NCBI RefSeq assembly: GCF_009758415.1
Contig: NZ_WQRF01000003.1
Location: 1 to 64,000, forward strand
Length of the DNA stretch: 64,000 nucleotides
Reading direction: 5' to 3'
Source of the DNA: Devosia marina
GTDB lineage: Bacteria; Pseudomonadota; Alphaproteobacteria; Rhizobiales; Devosiaceae
The notes under the pieces are model-generated. The model ran no database searches. It was not told the origin of the DNA and saw only the letters and a list, made by a program, of their open reading frames with translations. Shown here in pieces: positions 17,215-26,982 of this stretch. Each line of letters begins with the position of its first letter. Positions within the stretch are counted from its first letter, which is position 1. The position numbers were made by a program, and so were the translations under genes.

Positions 17215-17236
17215 GGGCCGGCGCTTCCGCCGGCCC
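17215..17236 (-). terminator. hairpin downstream of the BMP binding-protein gene
   Basis: GGGCCGGCG (17215-17223), loop CTTC, CGCCGGCCC (17228-17236): a perfect 9-bp stem 15 bp beyond the stop of the binding-protein gene. No T tract is evident, so it may attenuate or protect mRNA rather than end transcription. Confidence 0.5.
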
Positions 17237-17250
17237 GACAAGCGCTTCGA

Positions 17251-18336
17251 TCAAGCTGGCGGAATGACGCCTTCGACATACCAGTCCATGCTGAGCAGTT
17301 CGGCATCCGTCAGCGTGACGCCGGCGGCGACCTTTTCGGCCCCGGTATGGTCGTTGATCGGACCGGTGAAGATGTTGAACGATCCGTCGATCTGGCCGTT
17401 CTTGACGGCCTCAGCGGCGGCAATCACAGCTTCGGGTACCTTCGGACCATAAGGCCCGATCTGCACTTCGCCTTCGGCCAGCCCCGGCCAGCTATCCTTG
17501 CTTTCCCACGTGCCGTCGAGAACGGCCTGTGCGGTCTTGACGTAGTGCGGGCCCCAATTGTCGATGATCGAGGTGAGCTGCGCCTGCGGTGCAAAAGCGC
17601 TCATATCGGCACCCTGGCCGAAACCGCCGACAATGCCGCGCTCTTCAGCGACCTGCAGCGCGGCCGGTCCGTCGGTGTGCTGGGCGATAATGTCGATGCC
17701 TTGGTCGATCATGGCACGCGCCGCGTCGGCTTCCTTGGCCGGGTCGTTCCAGGTCGAGATATAGACCGGCGTGATGGTAAAATCGGGATTGATCTTGCGC
17801 GCGGCGAGCACGAATGAGTTGATACCCATTACCACTTCGGGGATCGGGAACGAACCGATATAGCCGGCCTTGCCGGTCTGCGACATATGCCCCGCAATGG
17901 TGCCGCAAACAGCGCGGCCTTCATGGAAACGGGCATTGTAAGTGCCCACATTATCCGCGCGCATATAGCCGGTGGCGTGTTCGAAGGTGATGTCGGGGAA
18001 CTGCTCGGCCACCTTGATCACCGAGTCACCAAATCCGAAGCTGGTGGCAAAGATGAGCTTGCAACCCTGCTGAGCCAATTCGCGCAGCACGCGTTCGCAG
18101 TCAGGGCCCTCCGGCACGTTCTCGACATAAACCGTCTCGACCGCATCGCCGAGTTGCTCTTCAAGATAGAGCCGGCCCTGGTTGTGCGCGTAGTTCCAGC
18201 CATTGTCGTTGATTGTGCCGACCAGCACGAAACCGACCTTGAGCGGCTCAGTCTGGGCAAAGGCCTTAGAGCCCAGCAGCGGCAGGGCCGCAGCGGCACC
18301 ACCGATCTTGAGCAGGTTACGACGGTTTAGGGTCAT
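17251..18336 (-). CDS. BMP-family ABC transporter substrate-binding protein (purine/nucleoside)
   Basis: Periplasmic lipobasic-membrane-protein family binding protein, 361 aa. The N-terminus MTLNRRNLLKIGGAAAALP is a Tat-like twin-arginine signal with cleavage after AFA. The mature part has KVGFVLVGTINDNGWNYAHNQG near the start and GIDIIAQHTDGPAA and GGFGQGADMSAFAP in the second lobe, as in purine and nucleoside binders of the PnrA/BMP group. The ATG at 18336 is preceded by AGGAGAG. It is followed upstream in the array by two permeases and an ATPase. Context argues for purine base or nucleoside uptake; the exact ligand is not determinable. Confidence 0.85.
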   Translation of the reverse strand: MTLNRRNLLKIGGAAAALPLLGSKAFAQTEPLKVGFVLVGTINDNGWNYAHNQGRLYLEEQLGDAVETVYVENVPEGPDCERVLRELAQQGCKLIFATSFGFGDSVIKVAEQFPDITFEHATGYMRADNVGTYNARFHEGRAVCGTIAGHMSQTGKAGYIGSFPIPEVVMGINSFVLAARKINPDFTITPVYISTWNDPAKEADAARAMIDQGIDIIAQHTDGPAALQVAEERGIVGGFGQGADMSAFAPQAQLTSIIDNWGPHYVKTAQAVLDGTWESKDSWPGLAEGEVQIGPYGPKVPEAVIAAAEAVKNGQIDGSFNIFTGPINDHTGAEKVAAGVTLTDAELLSMDWYVEGVIPPA

Positions 18337-18391
18337 CTGTTCTCTCCTGATTGACGTCATTTATTCATCGAAACGGTCATTGTTCGCCATT

Positions 18392-19321
18392 TCAATTGCT
18401 GGGCAAGAATGGCCTGCCGAGACAGGCCGGTGCATTGGAAGAAGCATCACGCCGGATCGATATCAGCACCAGCACGATGACGGTGGCAAGATAGGGCATG
18501 GCAGCCCAGAGCTCGGCCGGTATGGCGGACAGTGGCCCACCGCCAGCCTTGGCATAAAGCTCCATGGTCATCACCAGTCCGAACAGATAGGCGCCGGCCA
18601 GCAGCCGGAACGGCTTCCAGCTGGCAAACACAACCAGCGCCACGGCAATCCAGCCCCGCCCGGCAGTCATGCGCTCCGCCCATTGCGGGGTCAGAAGCAA
18701 GGGGAAACAAGCCCCGGCAATTCCAGCCATGGCGCCCCCAAAGGCTACTGCACCATAGCGCACCGCGACCACGGAATAGCCGATGGAATGGGCAGAATGG
18801 TCATTCTCCCCCACCGCACGCAGGATCAGGCCAGCGCGCGACTTCTTCAGAAACCACCAGACCGCAAAGACCATGGCGAGCGAAAAGTAGACAAGTGCGG
18901 AATAGCCAAAGAGCACCCGCCAGATCGGATGCGTCGCCAGTTCCGAAGGAAATAGTGGCCCTAGCAACGTCACCGGCCGAGCGGAATAGCCCTGTCCCGC
19001 CAAAGCGGAAAACCCTGTGCCGAAGATGGTCAGGGCGAGACCCGTTGCGGTCTGGTTAGCCGAGAGGCTGAGCGTGAGAAAGGCAAAGATCATGGACGTT
19101 GCCAGTCCAGCTCCGGCCGCAAGCAGGATAGCCAGGTAGTGGTTGCCGGTAGTGAAAACCACGACGAAGCCGGTAATGGCACCCACCAGCATCATGCCCT
19201 CGACGCCCAGGTTAAGCACGCCGGATTTTTCGACAACAAGTTCGCCCAGGGCCGCAATCAGGATCGGGGTTGATGCGCCGACCACGGTGATAATGATGGC
19301 AATGGTCAATTCCAGAGTCAT
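18392..19321 (-). CDS. ABC transporter permease, BMP/purine type (second permease)
   Basis: 309-aa inner-membrane permease of the branched-chain/nucleoside group, with around eight helices. The family stretch GELVVEKSGVLNLGVEGMML sits near residues 25-44, and RAVGENDHSAHSIGY is the cytoplasmic loop that contacts the ATPase. The start overlaps the upstream permease stop by 4 bp. The pair forms the channel for the purine binding protein encoded just downstream. Confidence 0.85.
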   Translation of the reverse strand: MTLELTIAIIITVVGASTPILIAALGELVVEKSGVLNLGVEGMMLVGAITGFVVVFTTGNHYLAILLAAGAGLATSMIFAFLTLSLSANQTATGLALTIFGTGFSALAGQGYSARPVTLLGPLFPSELATHPIWRVLFGYSALVYFSLAMVFAVWWFLKKSRAGLILRAVGENDHSAHSIGYSVVAVRYGAVAFGGAMAGIAGACFPLLLTPQWAERMTAGRGWIAVALVVFASWKPFRLLAGAYLFGLVMTMELYAKAGGGPLSAIPAELWAAMPYLATVIVLVLISIRRDASSNAPACLGRPFLPSN

Positions 19322-20400
19322 ACTCGCGCCTCCGTCTGCGGCACCACCCGCTTGAGGCGATAGCGCACCAGAATGTCCCCCGCGAGCAAGAAGAACAGCA
19401 TCATGGCCTGGAACACGCCTGTTGCCGAGTTCGACAGTCCGATTGTGGTTTGAGCCACTTCACCACCTACGAAGGTGATGGCCATGACGATACCGGCAAA
19501 GATTACGCCCAGCGGATTCAACCGGCCTAGGAACGCAACGATAATTGCGGTGAAGCCATAGTTGGTCGGGAACCCCGGCACCATGCGCTGAAAAGGTCCG
19601 GCCACCTCGAGCATGCCCGCTAGCCCTGCCAATCCACCACTGACGAGCAAGGCCAGCCAGATCGTCTTGTTCTCCGAGAACCCGCCATAGCGGGCCGCAT
19701 GCGGCGCCGCCCCGACAACGCGCATCTGGTAGCCAAATACCGAGCGCGACATGATGAACCAGGCGATCAGCGCAACGATGACGGCGATTGGAACACCCGC
19801 GTGGACGATTGTTCCGGGGAAGATGTTGGGCAACAGCGCCTCGCTGGCAAAACGCCGCGTCTGCGGAAAGCCCATGCCCATAGGGTCCTTCCAGGGCGCA
19901 CGGACCAGATAATAGATCAATTGCACCGATGCATAGGTCAGCATCAGCGAGGTCAGGATTTCATTAACATTGAGCCGGGTCTTGAGCAGCGCCGGAATAG
20001 CGCCATAGGCAGCGCCACCGGCCATCCCGGCCAGCATCATTGCAGGCAAGGTCCACCAGCCGCCAGATCCATGGCTGGCCAGCGCCACCCAGGTCGCAGC
20101 CAACCCGCCCATGATGTACTGGCCCTCGGCACCGATGTTCCACACATTGGCGCGGTAGGCGATGGAAAGCCCCACCCCGATGATGATCAGCGGCGCCGCT
20201 TTCACACCAAGGTCTTGCCACTTGTAGCTATTCGTCAGCGGCGTCAGGAATATTTCCCGTACCGCGCCGATCCCGTCAAAGCCAATCGCGGAAAAGATGA
20301 TGGCCCCTATGACCATCGTCAGAAAAACTGCCGCGACGGGCGTGGCATAGAGCATGAAGCGCGACGGCTCACGGCGTTTTTCCAGGCGGAATTGCATCAT
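19318..20400 (-). CDS. ABC transporter permease, BMP/purine type (first permease)
   Basis: 360-aa inner-membrane permease. LSIAYRANVWNIGAEGQYIMGG near residues 98-119 is the family signature, and RVVGAAPHAARYGGF is the coupling loop. The start codons ATGATG overlap the ATPase stop by 4 bp, showing tight coupling in the order ATPase, permease, permease, binding protein. Confidence 0.85.
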   Translation of the reverse strand: MMQFRLEKRREPSRFMLYATPVAAVFLTMVIGAIIFSAIGFDGIGAVREIFLTPLTNSYKWQDLGVKAAPLIIIGVGLSIAYRANVWNIGAEGQYIMGGLAATWVALASHGSGGWWTLPAMMLAGMAGGAAYGAIPALLKTRLNVNEILTSLMLTYASVQLIYYLVRAPWKDPMGMGFPQTRRFASEALLPNIFPGTIVHAGVPIAVIVALIAWFIMSRSVFGYQMRVVGAAPHAARYGGFSENKTIWLALLVSGGLAGLAGMLEVAGPFQRMVPGFPTNYGFTAIIVAFLGRLNPLGVIFAGIVMAITFVGGEVAQTTIGLSNSATGVFQAMMLFFLLAGDILVRYRLKRVVPQTEARV

Positions 20401-21923
20401 GCGGCCTCCTCGCCGTGAACACCGCCCATCAGCAAACCGATCTCCTCGACGCTGAAGTCGCCAAGCGGCCGGCTTGCGCTCAAGCGCCCCATATTGATGA
20501 CGGCCAGTGTGTCGCTGAGCGCCCGCAATTCGTCGAGGTCCTGGCTGATTACCACGATGGCCGAACCAGCTGTGGCCAGATTAACTAGCGCCTGGTGAAT
20601 GGCAGCCGCTGCACCCGCATCGACCCCCCAGGTCGGCTGGCTGACCACCAGCACAGTCGGCTTCTGCAGGATTTCCCGACCCATGATGTACTTCTGGAGA
20701 TTACCGCCCGAAAGCGACCCGGCGGTCGCCGCCGGACCCAGCGCCTTGACGGCAAAATCGGCGATGACCTTGCCGGTATAGGTATTGGCAGCGCCAGAGT
20801 TGATCAATCCCAGCATCACCATGCCGAGCCGATCGCGCGCGGTCAGCACTGAATTGTCCGATAGGGAGAAATCGCCCACCGCGGCATGACCGTTTCGTTC
20901 CTCTGGCACGGCACACAATCCGTGCCGGCGGCGCTCCGTGGTGTCCATCAGACCAATGGCGCGCCCGTCGATGGAAATGGCTTCACGCTCCTCACCCTTG
21001 AGTTCGCCCGAAAGCGCATCGAGCAGGGCGTTCTGCCCATTGCCTGCCACCCCGGCAATCCCAAGAATTTCCCCCGATCGCACGGTGAAGCTGACATCCG
21101 TCACCGGCACGTCGAAATCGCCGGTTTTTCTGGTGGTCAGCCCGTTCACCACCAGTTTCGGTTCGCCAAAGCGGCGCCCCTCAGGCTTGATGATATCCTT
21201 CAACCCCGTGCCGATCATCTTCTCGGCCATGGAGCGGCTAGTTTCGGCCTTCGGATCGCAGGTATCGACCAGCTTGCCGCCCCGCAAAATCGTGGCGGTA
21301 TCGCACAAGGCTTTGATTTCATGCAGCTTGTGGGAAATGTAGAGGATCGAACAGCCTTCGCTGGCGAGCTGGCGCAGCACGGTGAACAACTGATCCACCT
21401 CCTGCGGCGTGAGCACCGAGGTTGGCTCATCCATGATCAGCAATTTCGGGTTCAATAACAGCGCCCGCACGATCTCGATGCGCTGCCGCTCGCCGACTGA
21501 GAGAGTGGCTACCGTCCGATGCGGATCGAGTAGCAGGCCATAGGTCTGCATGACCTCGCGAATGCGGGCTTCAAGCTCACGAGACGGGATTTTCGCGTCC
21601 ATCCCCAGAGCGATATTTTCTAGTACGGTCAGGGCTTCGAATAGCGAAAAATGCTGGAAAACCATGCCGATGCCCAGTCGGCGGGCCGCCTTGGGGTTCG
21701 GCACCAGGACCGGCTCGCCATTCCAGCGGATCTCCCCGCTATCGGGCTGCATGATGCCGTAGATCATCTTGACCAGGGTGGATTTGCCCGCGCCATTCTC
21801 GCCCAGCAGAGCATGAATTTCACCAGGCTTGACCGCGAACGACACATGGTCATTGGCCAGAACGCCGGGAAACTGCTTGGTGATGCCGCGCAACTCGAGC
21901 CGGTTGGGCATATCAAAATCCAC
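20397..21923 (-). CDS. ABC transporter duplicated ATP-binding protein, purine/nucleoside type
   Basis: 508 aa with two ABC domains, as in sugar and BMP-type nucleoside importers. The first has Walker A GENGAGKST, signature LSVGERQRIEIVRALL and Walker B LLIMDEPTSVLTP. The second is degenerate: Walker A is replaced by GVAGNGQNALL and the signature reads LSGGNLQKYIMGREIL. I favour GTG at 21923, where GGGGGTGA gives a good ribosome site 6 nt upstream; ATG at 21911 is the alternative. The start overlaps the xdhC end by 11 bp. Confidence 0.85.
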   Translation of the reverse strand: MDFDMPNRLELRGITKQFPGVLANDHVSFAVKPGEIHALLGENGAGKSTLVKMIYGIMQPDSGEIRWNGEPVLVPNPKAARRLGIGMVFQHFSLFEALTVLENIALGMDAKIPSRELEARIREVMQTYGLLLDPHRTVATLSVGERQRIEIVRALLLNPKLLIMDEPTSVLTPQEVDQLFTVLRQLASEGCSILYISHKLHEIKALCDTATILRGGKLVDTCDPKAETSRSMAEKMIGTGLKDIIKPEGRRFGEPKLVVNGLTTRKTGDFDVPVTDVSFTVRSGEILGIAGVAGNGQNALLDALSGELKGEEREAISIDGRAIGLMDTTERRRHGLCAVPEERNGHAAVGDFSLSDNSVLTARDRLGMVMLGLINSGAANTYTGKVIADFAVKALGPAATAGSLSGGNLQKYIMGREILQKPTVLVVSQPTWGVDAGAAAAIHQALVNLATAGSAIVVISQDLDELRALSDTLAVINMGRLSASRPLGDFSVEEIGLLMGGVHGEEAA

Positions 21924-22773
21924 TCGTCACCCCCAAACCTTTGGGGGTGGACACCTGCCCGACAGAAACTTCCCTTGCCCCAATGTGGACCATAATTTCA
22001 GCCGCCGCCAGTGCCGCAATAACCGAAGGCCGTTTATCCCCAAGCCCTTGCGCGCCAATAGGTAAAATTAGACGTTCCAGATTCTGCCGACCGCCCCCCT
22101 GCTCGACATACCAACTCGCGAATTTTGCGCGCTTGGTCCGTGAGCCCACCATGCCAATATAAGGACAATCGGGGCGCGCCAGCGCTTCATTGGCAATCAG
22201 GAAATCCAGCGCATGATCATGGGTCAGGATGACATAGGCGCTGCCCGCTGGCGCGGACCTAACCACCGCCTCCGGCATGGCCACTCGCCTATGGGGGATG
22301 CCGGGCGGCAACGCATCCAACTCGTCCTGTCGCGTGTCGATCACCTCGACCTTGACCGGCAGTAGCGAAAGGATTTGCGCTAGCACCCGTCCGACATGGC
22401 CGGCACCGAACACATAGACTGAAGCAGCAGAGGCGTCTTCGTCCACTACCCTGGCTATTGCATTGCGCCGGACGGCATCGTCCACATAGCGAAGCGTGAC
22501 CGTCACCCGTCCGCCGCAACATTGGCCGATCTCGGGCCCCAACGGCACATCCATGGCCTCCCCGGCCCGCCCCTCAGCAATCAAGCGCCGTGCGTGCTCG
22601 ATGACCATATATTCGAGCGCACCACCCCCGATGGTACCGAAGATCGCCCCTGTCCCTACCAGCATGAAAGTGCCCTGCTCCCGGGGCGAGGACCCACGCA
22701 CCGAAGTCAGTTCGCACGCAATCGCATCAGGATTGGCAGCGAAAAAGACTTCAAGGGCGGCGGAAGCGGTCAT
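21913..22773 (-). CDS. xdhC: xanthine dehydrogenase accessory protein XdhC
   Basis: 286-aa cytoplasmic chaperone that loads and sulfurates the molybdenum cofactor of xanthine dehydrogenase. The N-terminal XdhC/CoxI domain shows ELTSVRGSSPREQGTFMLV and GTIGGGALEYMVIEHAR. The C-terminal Rossmann domain shows VFGAGHVGRVLAQIL, YVILTHDHALDFLIANEAL and PYIGMVGSRTKRAKF, with IGAQGLGDKRPSVIAALAAAEI near the end. The gene starts 1 nt after the xdhB stop, the standard xdhABC order. Confidence 0.92.
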   Translation of the reverse strand: MTASAALEVFFAANPDAIACELTSVRGSSPREQGTFMLVGTGAIFGTIGGGALEYMVIEHARRLIAEGRAGEAMDVPLGPEIGQCCGGRVTVTLRYVDDAVRRNAIARVVDEDASAASVYVFGAGHVGRVLAQILSLLPVKVEVIDTRQDELDALPPGIPHRRVAMPEAVVRSAPAGSAYVILTHDHALDFLIANEALARPDCPYIGMVGSRTKRAKFASWYVEQGGGRQNLERLILPIGAQGLGDKRPSVIAALAAAEIMVHIGAREVSVGQVSTPKGLGVTSGF

Positions 22774-22774
22774 G

Positions 22775-25102
22775 TCAGCTGATCCGGGCCTTTCTCATGC
22801 GCTCAACGCCCATCAGCACCCGCTCTGGCGTCACCGGCATATCGAGCCGGGGCGCTATGGCATAGTCGGCCACACTTGCAACCGCCATGCCCAATGCCTC
22901 GACAACGCTGATTGCCAGCATCAAAGGCGGCTCTCCAACCGCCTTGGAACGGCCGATGGTCGGCTCTCTATTCACCGACCATTCGGCCAGTTGCACATTA
23001 AAAATCGGAGGAACATCGGAGGCTAGTGGGATCTTGTAGGTCGATGGCGCATGGGTGCGCAATTGGCCCTCGTCATCCCACACCAGCTCTTCTGTGGTCA
23101 GCCACCCCATGCCCTGGATGAACCCGCCTTCTACCTGGCCGATATCAATGGCCGGGTTCAGCGATTTGCCCACATCGTGCAGAATATCGACGCGGTCCAC
23201 CGTATATTCTCCGGTCAGCGTATCGATGGTAACCTCGCTGACTGATGCACCATAGGCAAAATAATAGAACGGGTGGCCGCGCCCGGTTGCCCGATCCCAG
23301 TGGATTTTCGGCGTCTTGTAAAAGCCGGCTGCGGAAAGCTGCACCCGGTTCATATAGGCAGAGGCTGCCAGTTCGGCGAAGGGAACGTGTCTCTCGCCGA
23401 CATCCAGCCCACCGGTGACCCAGCGACAGTCGGCTTCCTCTGCGTCATACAGCTTTGCCGCATGGGTCAGCATGCGTGCCTTGATCTGCTCGCAGGCATC
23501 CCAGGCCGCCATGCCGTTGAGATCCGAGCCGGACGAGGCGGCCGTAGCAGACGTATTGGGCACCTTGCCGGTCGAGGTTGCCATGATCTTGACGGTATCG
23601 AGGTTGACCCCGAATGCCTCGGCCACCACCTGCGCCACCTTGATATAGAGCCCCTGCCCCATCTCGGTGCCGCCATGACTCAAATGGATCGAACCGTCCC
23701 TGTAGACATGCACCAGCGCGCCTGCCTGGTTGTACCAGGTGGCGGTAAAGGAGATGCCGAACTTCACCGGCGTCAGCGCAATACCTTTCTTGAGCACGGC
23801 ACTCGACTTGTTGAAGTCCAGCACGGCTTGGCGCCGGGCCTGATAGTCAGAAGACGCCTCCAGCTCTTCCACCACCCGATGGATGATGTTGTCCTCCACC
23901 CTCTGGTGGTAGGGCGTCACATTGTTGGTATCCGTGCCGTAGAAATTCGCCTTGCGGATTTCCAGCGGATCTTTACCCAGCGCATAGGCGATGTCTTCTA
24001 CCCAGCGCTCGGCCGCCACCATGCCCTGCGGGCCGCCAAATCCGCGAAAGGCGGTATTGGACACCGTATTGGTATAGAGCGGTTCGGACCGCGCCCGCAC
24101 TGCCGGATACCAATAGGCATTGTCGCAATGAAATAGCGCCCGATCGGTCACCGGACCGGTCAGATCGGCCGAGAACCCGCCTCGCGCGCCATAGACAGCG
24201 TCGACGGCAAGGATCTTGCCGTCCTCGTCATAGCCGACATCATAGTCGACCACGAAATCGTGCCGCTTGCCGGTCGCGCTCATATCGTCATCGCGGTCAG
24301 GACGGATCTTGCAGGCCCGGTTCCATTTCTTGGCCGCCAGCGCAGCCACCACGGCAAACAGGTTGCCCTGGGTTTCCTTGCCGCCAAAGCCGCCGCCCAT
24401 GCGGCGCACATTGATGGTCACGGCGTTCTGCCGGATACCCAGCGCATGGGCCACGATCAACTGCACTTCGCTCGGATGCTGGGTCGAGGAATGCACCGTA
24501 ACGTCTTCATCCTCGCCCGGTACTGCGAGCGCGATCTGGCCTTCCAGATAGAAGTGGTCCTGCCCGCCAATGGCGACGGCACCCTTGGCGCGGTGCGGCG
24601 CGGCAGCCAGGCCTGCCTCGACGTCGCCCCGTTCGAGCTTGAGCGGCTTGGTCACCTGCTGCCCACCGGCCGCCTGGGCCGAACGAACGTCCGTGAAAAA
24701 AGGCAAATCCTGGTAGTCAACTTTGGCCAGGTGCGCGGCGCGGCGCGCCTGGTCACGCGTTTCGGCGATCACCGCGAATATGGGCTGTCCCCAGAAGTGC
24801 ACTTCGCCATTGGCAAACAACGGCTCGTCATGCACATGCGCCGAGCTGATATCGAGTTCGCCTGGCACGTCGTCATTGGTCAGCACGCCGATCACACCGG
24901 GCGCTGCCAATACCTCGGAGAAGTCCATACCGAGGATCTCGGCATGCGGCCTGGTCGAAAGCCCCAGATAAGCATGCATCGTGCCCACCGGCTCGACCAT
25001 ATCGTCGATATATTCAGCCGTGCCGGTTACATGTTTCGGACCACTGTCGTGTCGCGTAGGCACATGGAGTGTGGCGAGAGAGATATCGCTCTGCTTGTTC
25101 AT
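22775..25102 (-). CDS. xdhB: xanthine dehydrogenase molybdopterin-binding subunit
   Basis: 775-aa large subunit that oxidises hypoxanthine and xanthine to urate. Key stretches are GTAEYIDDM near residue 28, GQDHFYLEGQIALA, the cofactor loop RRMGGGFGGKETQ, AFRGFGGPQGM, and the C-terminal GEPPLMLAISVVEAL, whose Glu is the expected catalytic base. ATG 25102 has GGAGG 7 nt upstream; a GTG three bases earlier is also possible. It overlaps the xdhA stop by 3 bp. Confidence 0.95.
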   Translation of the reverse strand: MNKQSDISLATLHVPTRHDSGPKHVTGTAEYIDDMVEPVGTMHAYLGLSTRPHAEILGMDFSEVLAAPGVIGVLTNDDVPGELDISSAHVHDEPLFANGEVHFWGQPIFAVIAETRDQARRAAHLAKVDYQDLPFFTDVRSAQAAGGQQVTKPLKLERGDVEAGLAAAPHRAKGAVAIGGQDHFYLEGQIALAVPGEDEDVTVHSSTQHPSEVQLIVAHALGIRQNAVTINVRRMGGGFGGKETQGNLFAVVAALAAKKWNRACKIRPDRDDDMSATGKRHDFVVDYDVGYDEDGKILAVDAVYGARGGFSADLTGPVTDRALFHCDNAYWYPAVRARSEPLYTNTVSNTAFRGFGGPQGMVAAERWVEDIAYALGKDPLEIRKANFYGTDTNNVTPYHQRVEDNIIHRVVEELEASSDYQARRQAVLDFNKSSAVLKKGIALTPVKFGISFTATWYNQAGALVHVYRDGSIHLSHGGTEMGQGLYIKVAQVVAEAFGVNLDTVKIMATSTGKVPNTSATAASSGSDLNGMAAWDACEQIKARMLTHAAKLYDAEEADCRWVTGGLDVGERHVPFAELAASAYMNRVQLSAAGFYKTPKIHWDRATGRGHPFYYFAYGASVSEVTIDTLTGEYTVDRVDILHDVGKSLNPAIDIGQVEGGFIQGMGWLTTEELVWDDEGQLRTHAPSTYKIPLASDVPPIFNVQLAEWSVNREPTIGRSKAVGEPPLMLAISVVEALGMAVASVADYAIAPRLDMPVTPERVLMGVERMRKARIS

Positions 25103-26568
25103 CACGCCACCTCCCTCGCCAGACGCTCACTCCGCTCCTGTGTCCACAGGAAGAAACGCTTGAGCAGGTTCTGTGCTGCAAGCATGCGATAATCGGCCGA
25201 TGCGCGCATGTCGCTGATCGGCTGATAATCTTCGGCGAAGGCAGCTATGGCCGCCTCGATGGTCTCCATCGACCAGGCCTGACCAATCAGTGCCGCTTCT
25301 ACCGCCCGGGCACGCTTGGGCGTCGCCGCCATACCGCCGAACGCAATGCGCGCCATACCCACCCGGCCGGCATCATTGACGAAGACCCGAAACGCACCGC
25401 ATAGCGCCGAAATATCCTCCTCGCGCCGCTTGGAGAGCTTGTAGGTGGCAAACTTCTCCCCGGCGGGCAACAAGGGCAAAGTTATGCTCTCGACGAATTC
25501 ACCCGGCTGGCGATCCTGTTTGCCATAGGCCAGAAAATAATCTTCGAGCTTGATTTCGCGCCGGTGCACACCCTTGCGCAAATGCAGCTTGGCACCCAGG
25601 GCAATGAAGGGCGGCGGCGTGTCACCGATGGGCGAACCATTGGCGATATTACCCCCAATTGTCCCCATATTGCGTATCTGTTCGCCTGCAATACGGTCCC
25701 ACAACTCCACCAGTTCGGGAAATCTTGACGCGATGACCGGTAGCGCCTCCGTATAGGATACCCCGGCATAGAATCGCACTTCGCTGTCATTCTCGGCGAT
25801 GCGCTTCAACTCCTGCAGATGCCCGATAAAGATCACCGGCCCGATGTCGCGCATGAACTTGGTGACCCACAAGCCCACATCGGTCGATCCCGCAACGATA
25901 CGAGCTTCCGGATTTGCCTCGTATACGGCCGCGAAATCATCGAGCGAAGCCGGTATGATGACGCGATTGCTGCCCTCGCCGATTTCGACGCGGCGACCAT
26001 CGTGCATTGCCTGGAGCGTTTCCTTGACCGCGATGCGTTCGGCCAAGAGCGGATCGCCCTCCGGTCCGCCGTAGGTGCCCATCTTCTCGCCAGCGCGGAT
26101 GATTGGCGCATAGCCGGTACAGCGGCAAAGATTGCCTTGCAACGCCCTCTCGATGGCCGCCCGCGACGGTTCGGGATTGCGCATCCAGAGGCCGTAAAGG
26201 CTCATCACGAAACCCGGCGTGCAGAAGCCGCATTGCGAACCATGATGATCCACCATGGCCTGCTGCACCGGATGAAGTGCACCGTTCTCGCCGCGCAGAT
26301 GCTCGATGGTCACCACATGAGTACCATGCAGGCTGCCGACAAAGCGGATGCAGGCAGTCACTGAGTCATAGATGACTTCGTCATCCATCAGCCGTCCAAC
26401 CAGCACCGTGCAGGCGCCACAATCTCCCTCGGCACAGCCTTCCTTGGAGCCACGCAGCCGCCGCTCCAGCCGAAGCCAGTCAAGCAGGGTCAGGTCAGGC
26501 GGCACATCGGTCAGTGTCACCTCTTCCCCATTGAGCAGGAATTTCAAGGCATTGGCGACTTCGACCAT
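25102..26568 (-). CDS. xdhA: xanthine dehydrogenase small subunit (2Fe-2S and FAD)
   Basis: 488-aa electron-transfer subunit. The first 2Fe-2S cluster lies in GCAEGDCGACTVLVG near residues 43-57 and the second in CGFCTPGFVMSLYG with CRCTGYAPI near 112-155. The FAD domain carries VAGSTDVGLWVTKF and IRNMGTIGGNIANGSPIGD, and the CO-dehydrogenase-like C-terminal domain follows. It lies 3 nt downstream of hiuH and overlaps xdhB, so all three share a transcript. Confidence 0.95.
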   Translation of the reverse strand: MVEVANALKFLLNGEEVTLTDVPPDLTLLDWLRLERRLRGSKEGCAEGDCGACTVLVGRLMDDEVIYDSVTACIRFVGSLHGTHVVTIEHLRGENGALHPVQQAMVDHHGSQCGFCTPGFVMSLYGLWMRNPEPSRAAIERALQGNLCRCTGYAPIIRAGEKMGTYGGPEGDPLLAERIAVKETLQAMHDGRRVEIGEGSNRVIIPASLDDFAAVYEANPEARIVAGSTDVGLWVTKFMRDIGPVIFIGHLQELKRIAENDSEVRFYAGVSYTEALPVIASRFPELVELWDRIAGEQIRNMGTIGGNIANGSPIGDTPPPFIALGAKLHLRKGVHRREIKLEDYFLAYGKQDRQPGEFVESITLPLLPAGEKFATYKLSKRREEDISALCGAFRVFVNDAGRVGMARIAFGGMAATPKRARAVEAALIGQAWSMETIEAAIAAFAEDYQPISDMRASADYRMLAAQNLLKRFFLWTQERSERLAREVA

Positions 26569-26571
26569 GGC

Positions 26572-26919
26572 TTAGCTCCCCCGATAGGTAGAATAGGCGA
26601 AGGGGCTGACCAGCAGCGGCACGTGATAGTGCTTGTCTTCGGAAATGGTAAAGCGGATCGGCACCACATCCAGGAATGGAGTTTCGATCTCTACGCCGAC
26701 ACGTTCAAAATATTGCCCCACATGGAAACGGATTTCGTACTCGCCGTGCTGAAACTCCTCACTCAGCAGCGGTTGATCCACCCGCCCATCCGCGTTGGTA
26801 TAGCTGTCCAGCAGGTGATGGGTGTGATCGCCATGCACATAATGCAGCTCCAAACGCATACCGCGCGCTGGGCGACCATGCATGGTATCAAGGACATGGG
26901 TGGTGAGGGCTCCGCCCAT
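26572..26919 (-). CDS. hiuH: 5-hydroxyisourate hydrolase (transthyretin-like)
   Basis: 115-aa enzyme hydrolysing 5-hydroxyisourate, the PuuD product, to OHCU. It starts [17 protein letters not shown] with the first catalytic His, has GRVDQPLL in the middle, and ends with the family signature YSTYRGS. I use ATG 26919, with GGAG upstream; a longer frame would run into the operator and beyond. It is the first gene of the minus-strand purine array, 64 bp from the 29-bp palindrome. Confidence 0.93.
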   Translation of the reverse strand: MGGALTTHVLDTMHGRPARGMRLELHYVHGDHTHHLLDSYTNADGRVDQPLLSEEFQHGEYEIRFHVGQYFERVGVEIETPFLDVVPIRFTISEDKHYHVPLLVSPFAYSTYRGS

Positions 26920-26982
26920 CTTGCTGCTCCGTATTGGTTCCCCGACAGCCACAATAGCACGGGCACTTGCTCTTGATACTCT

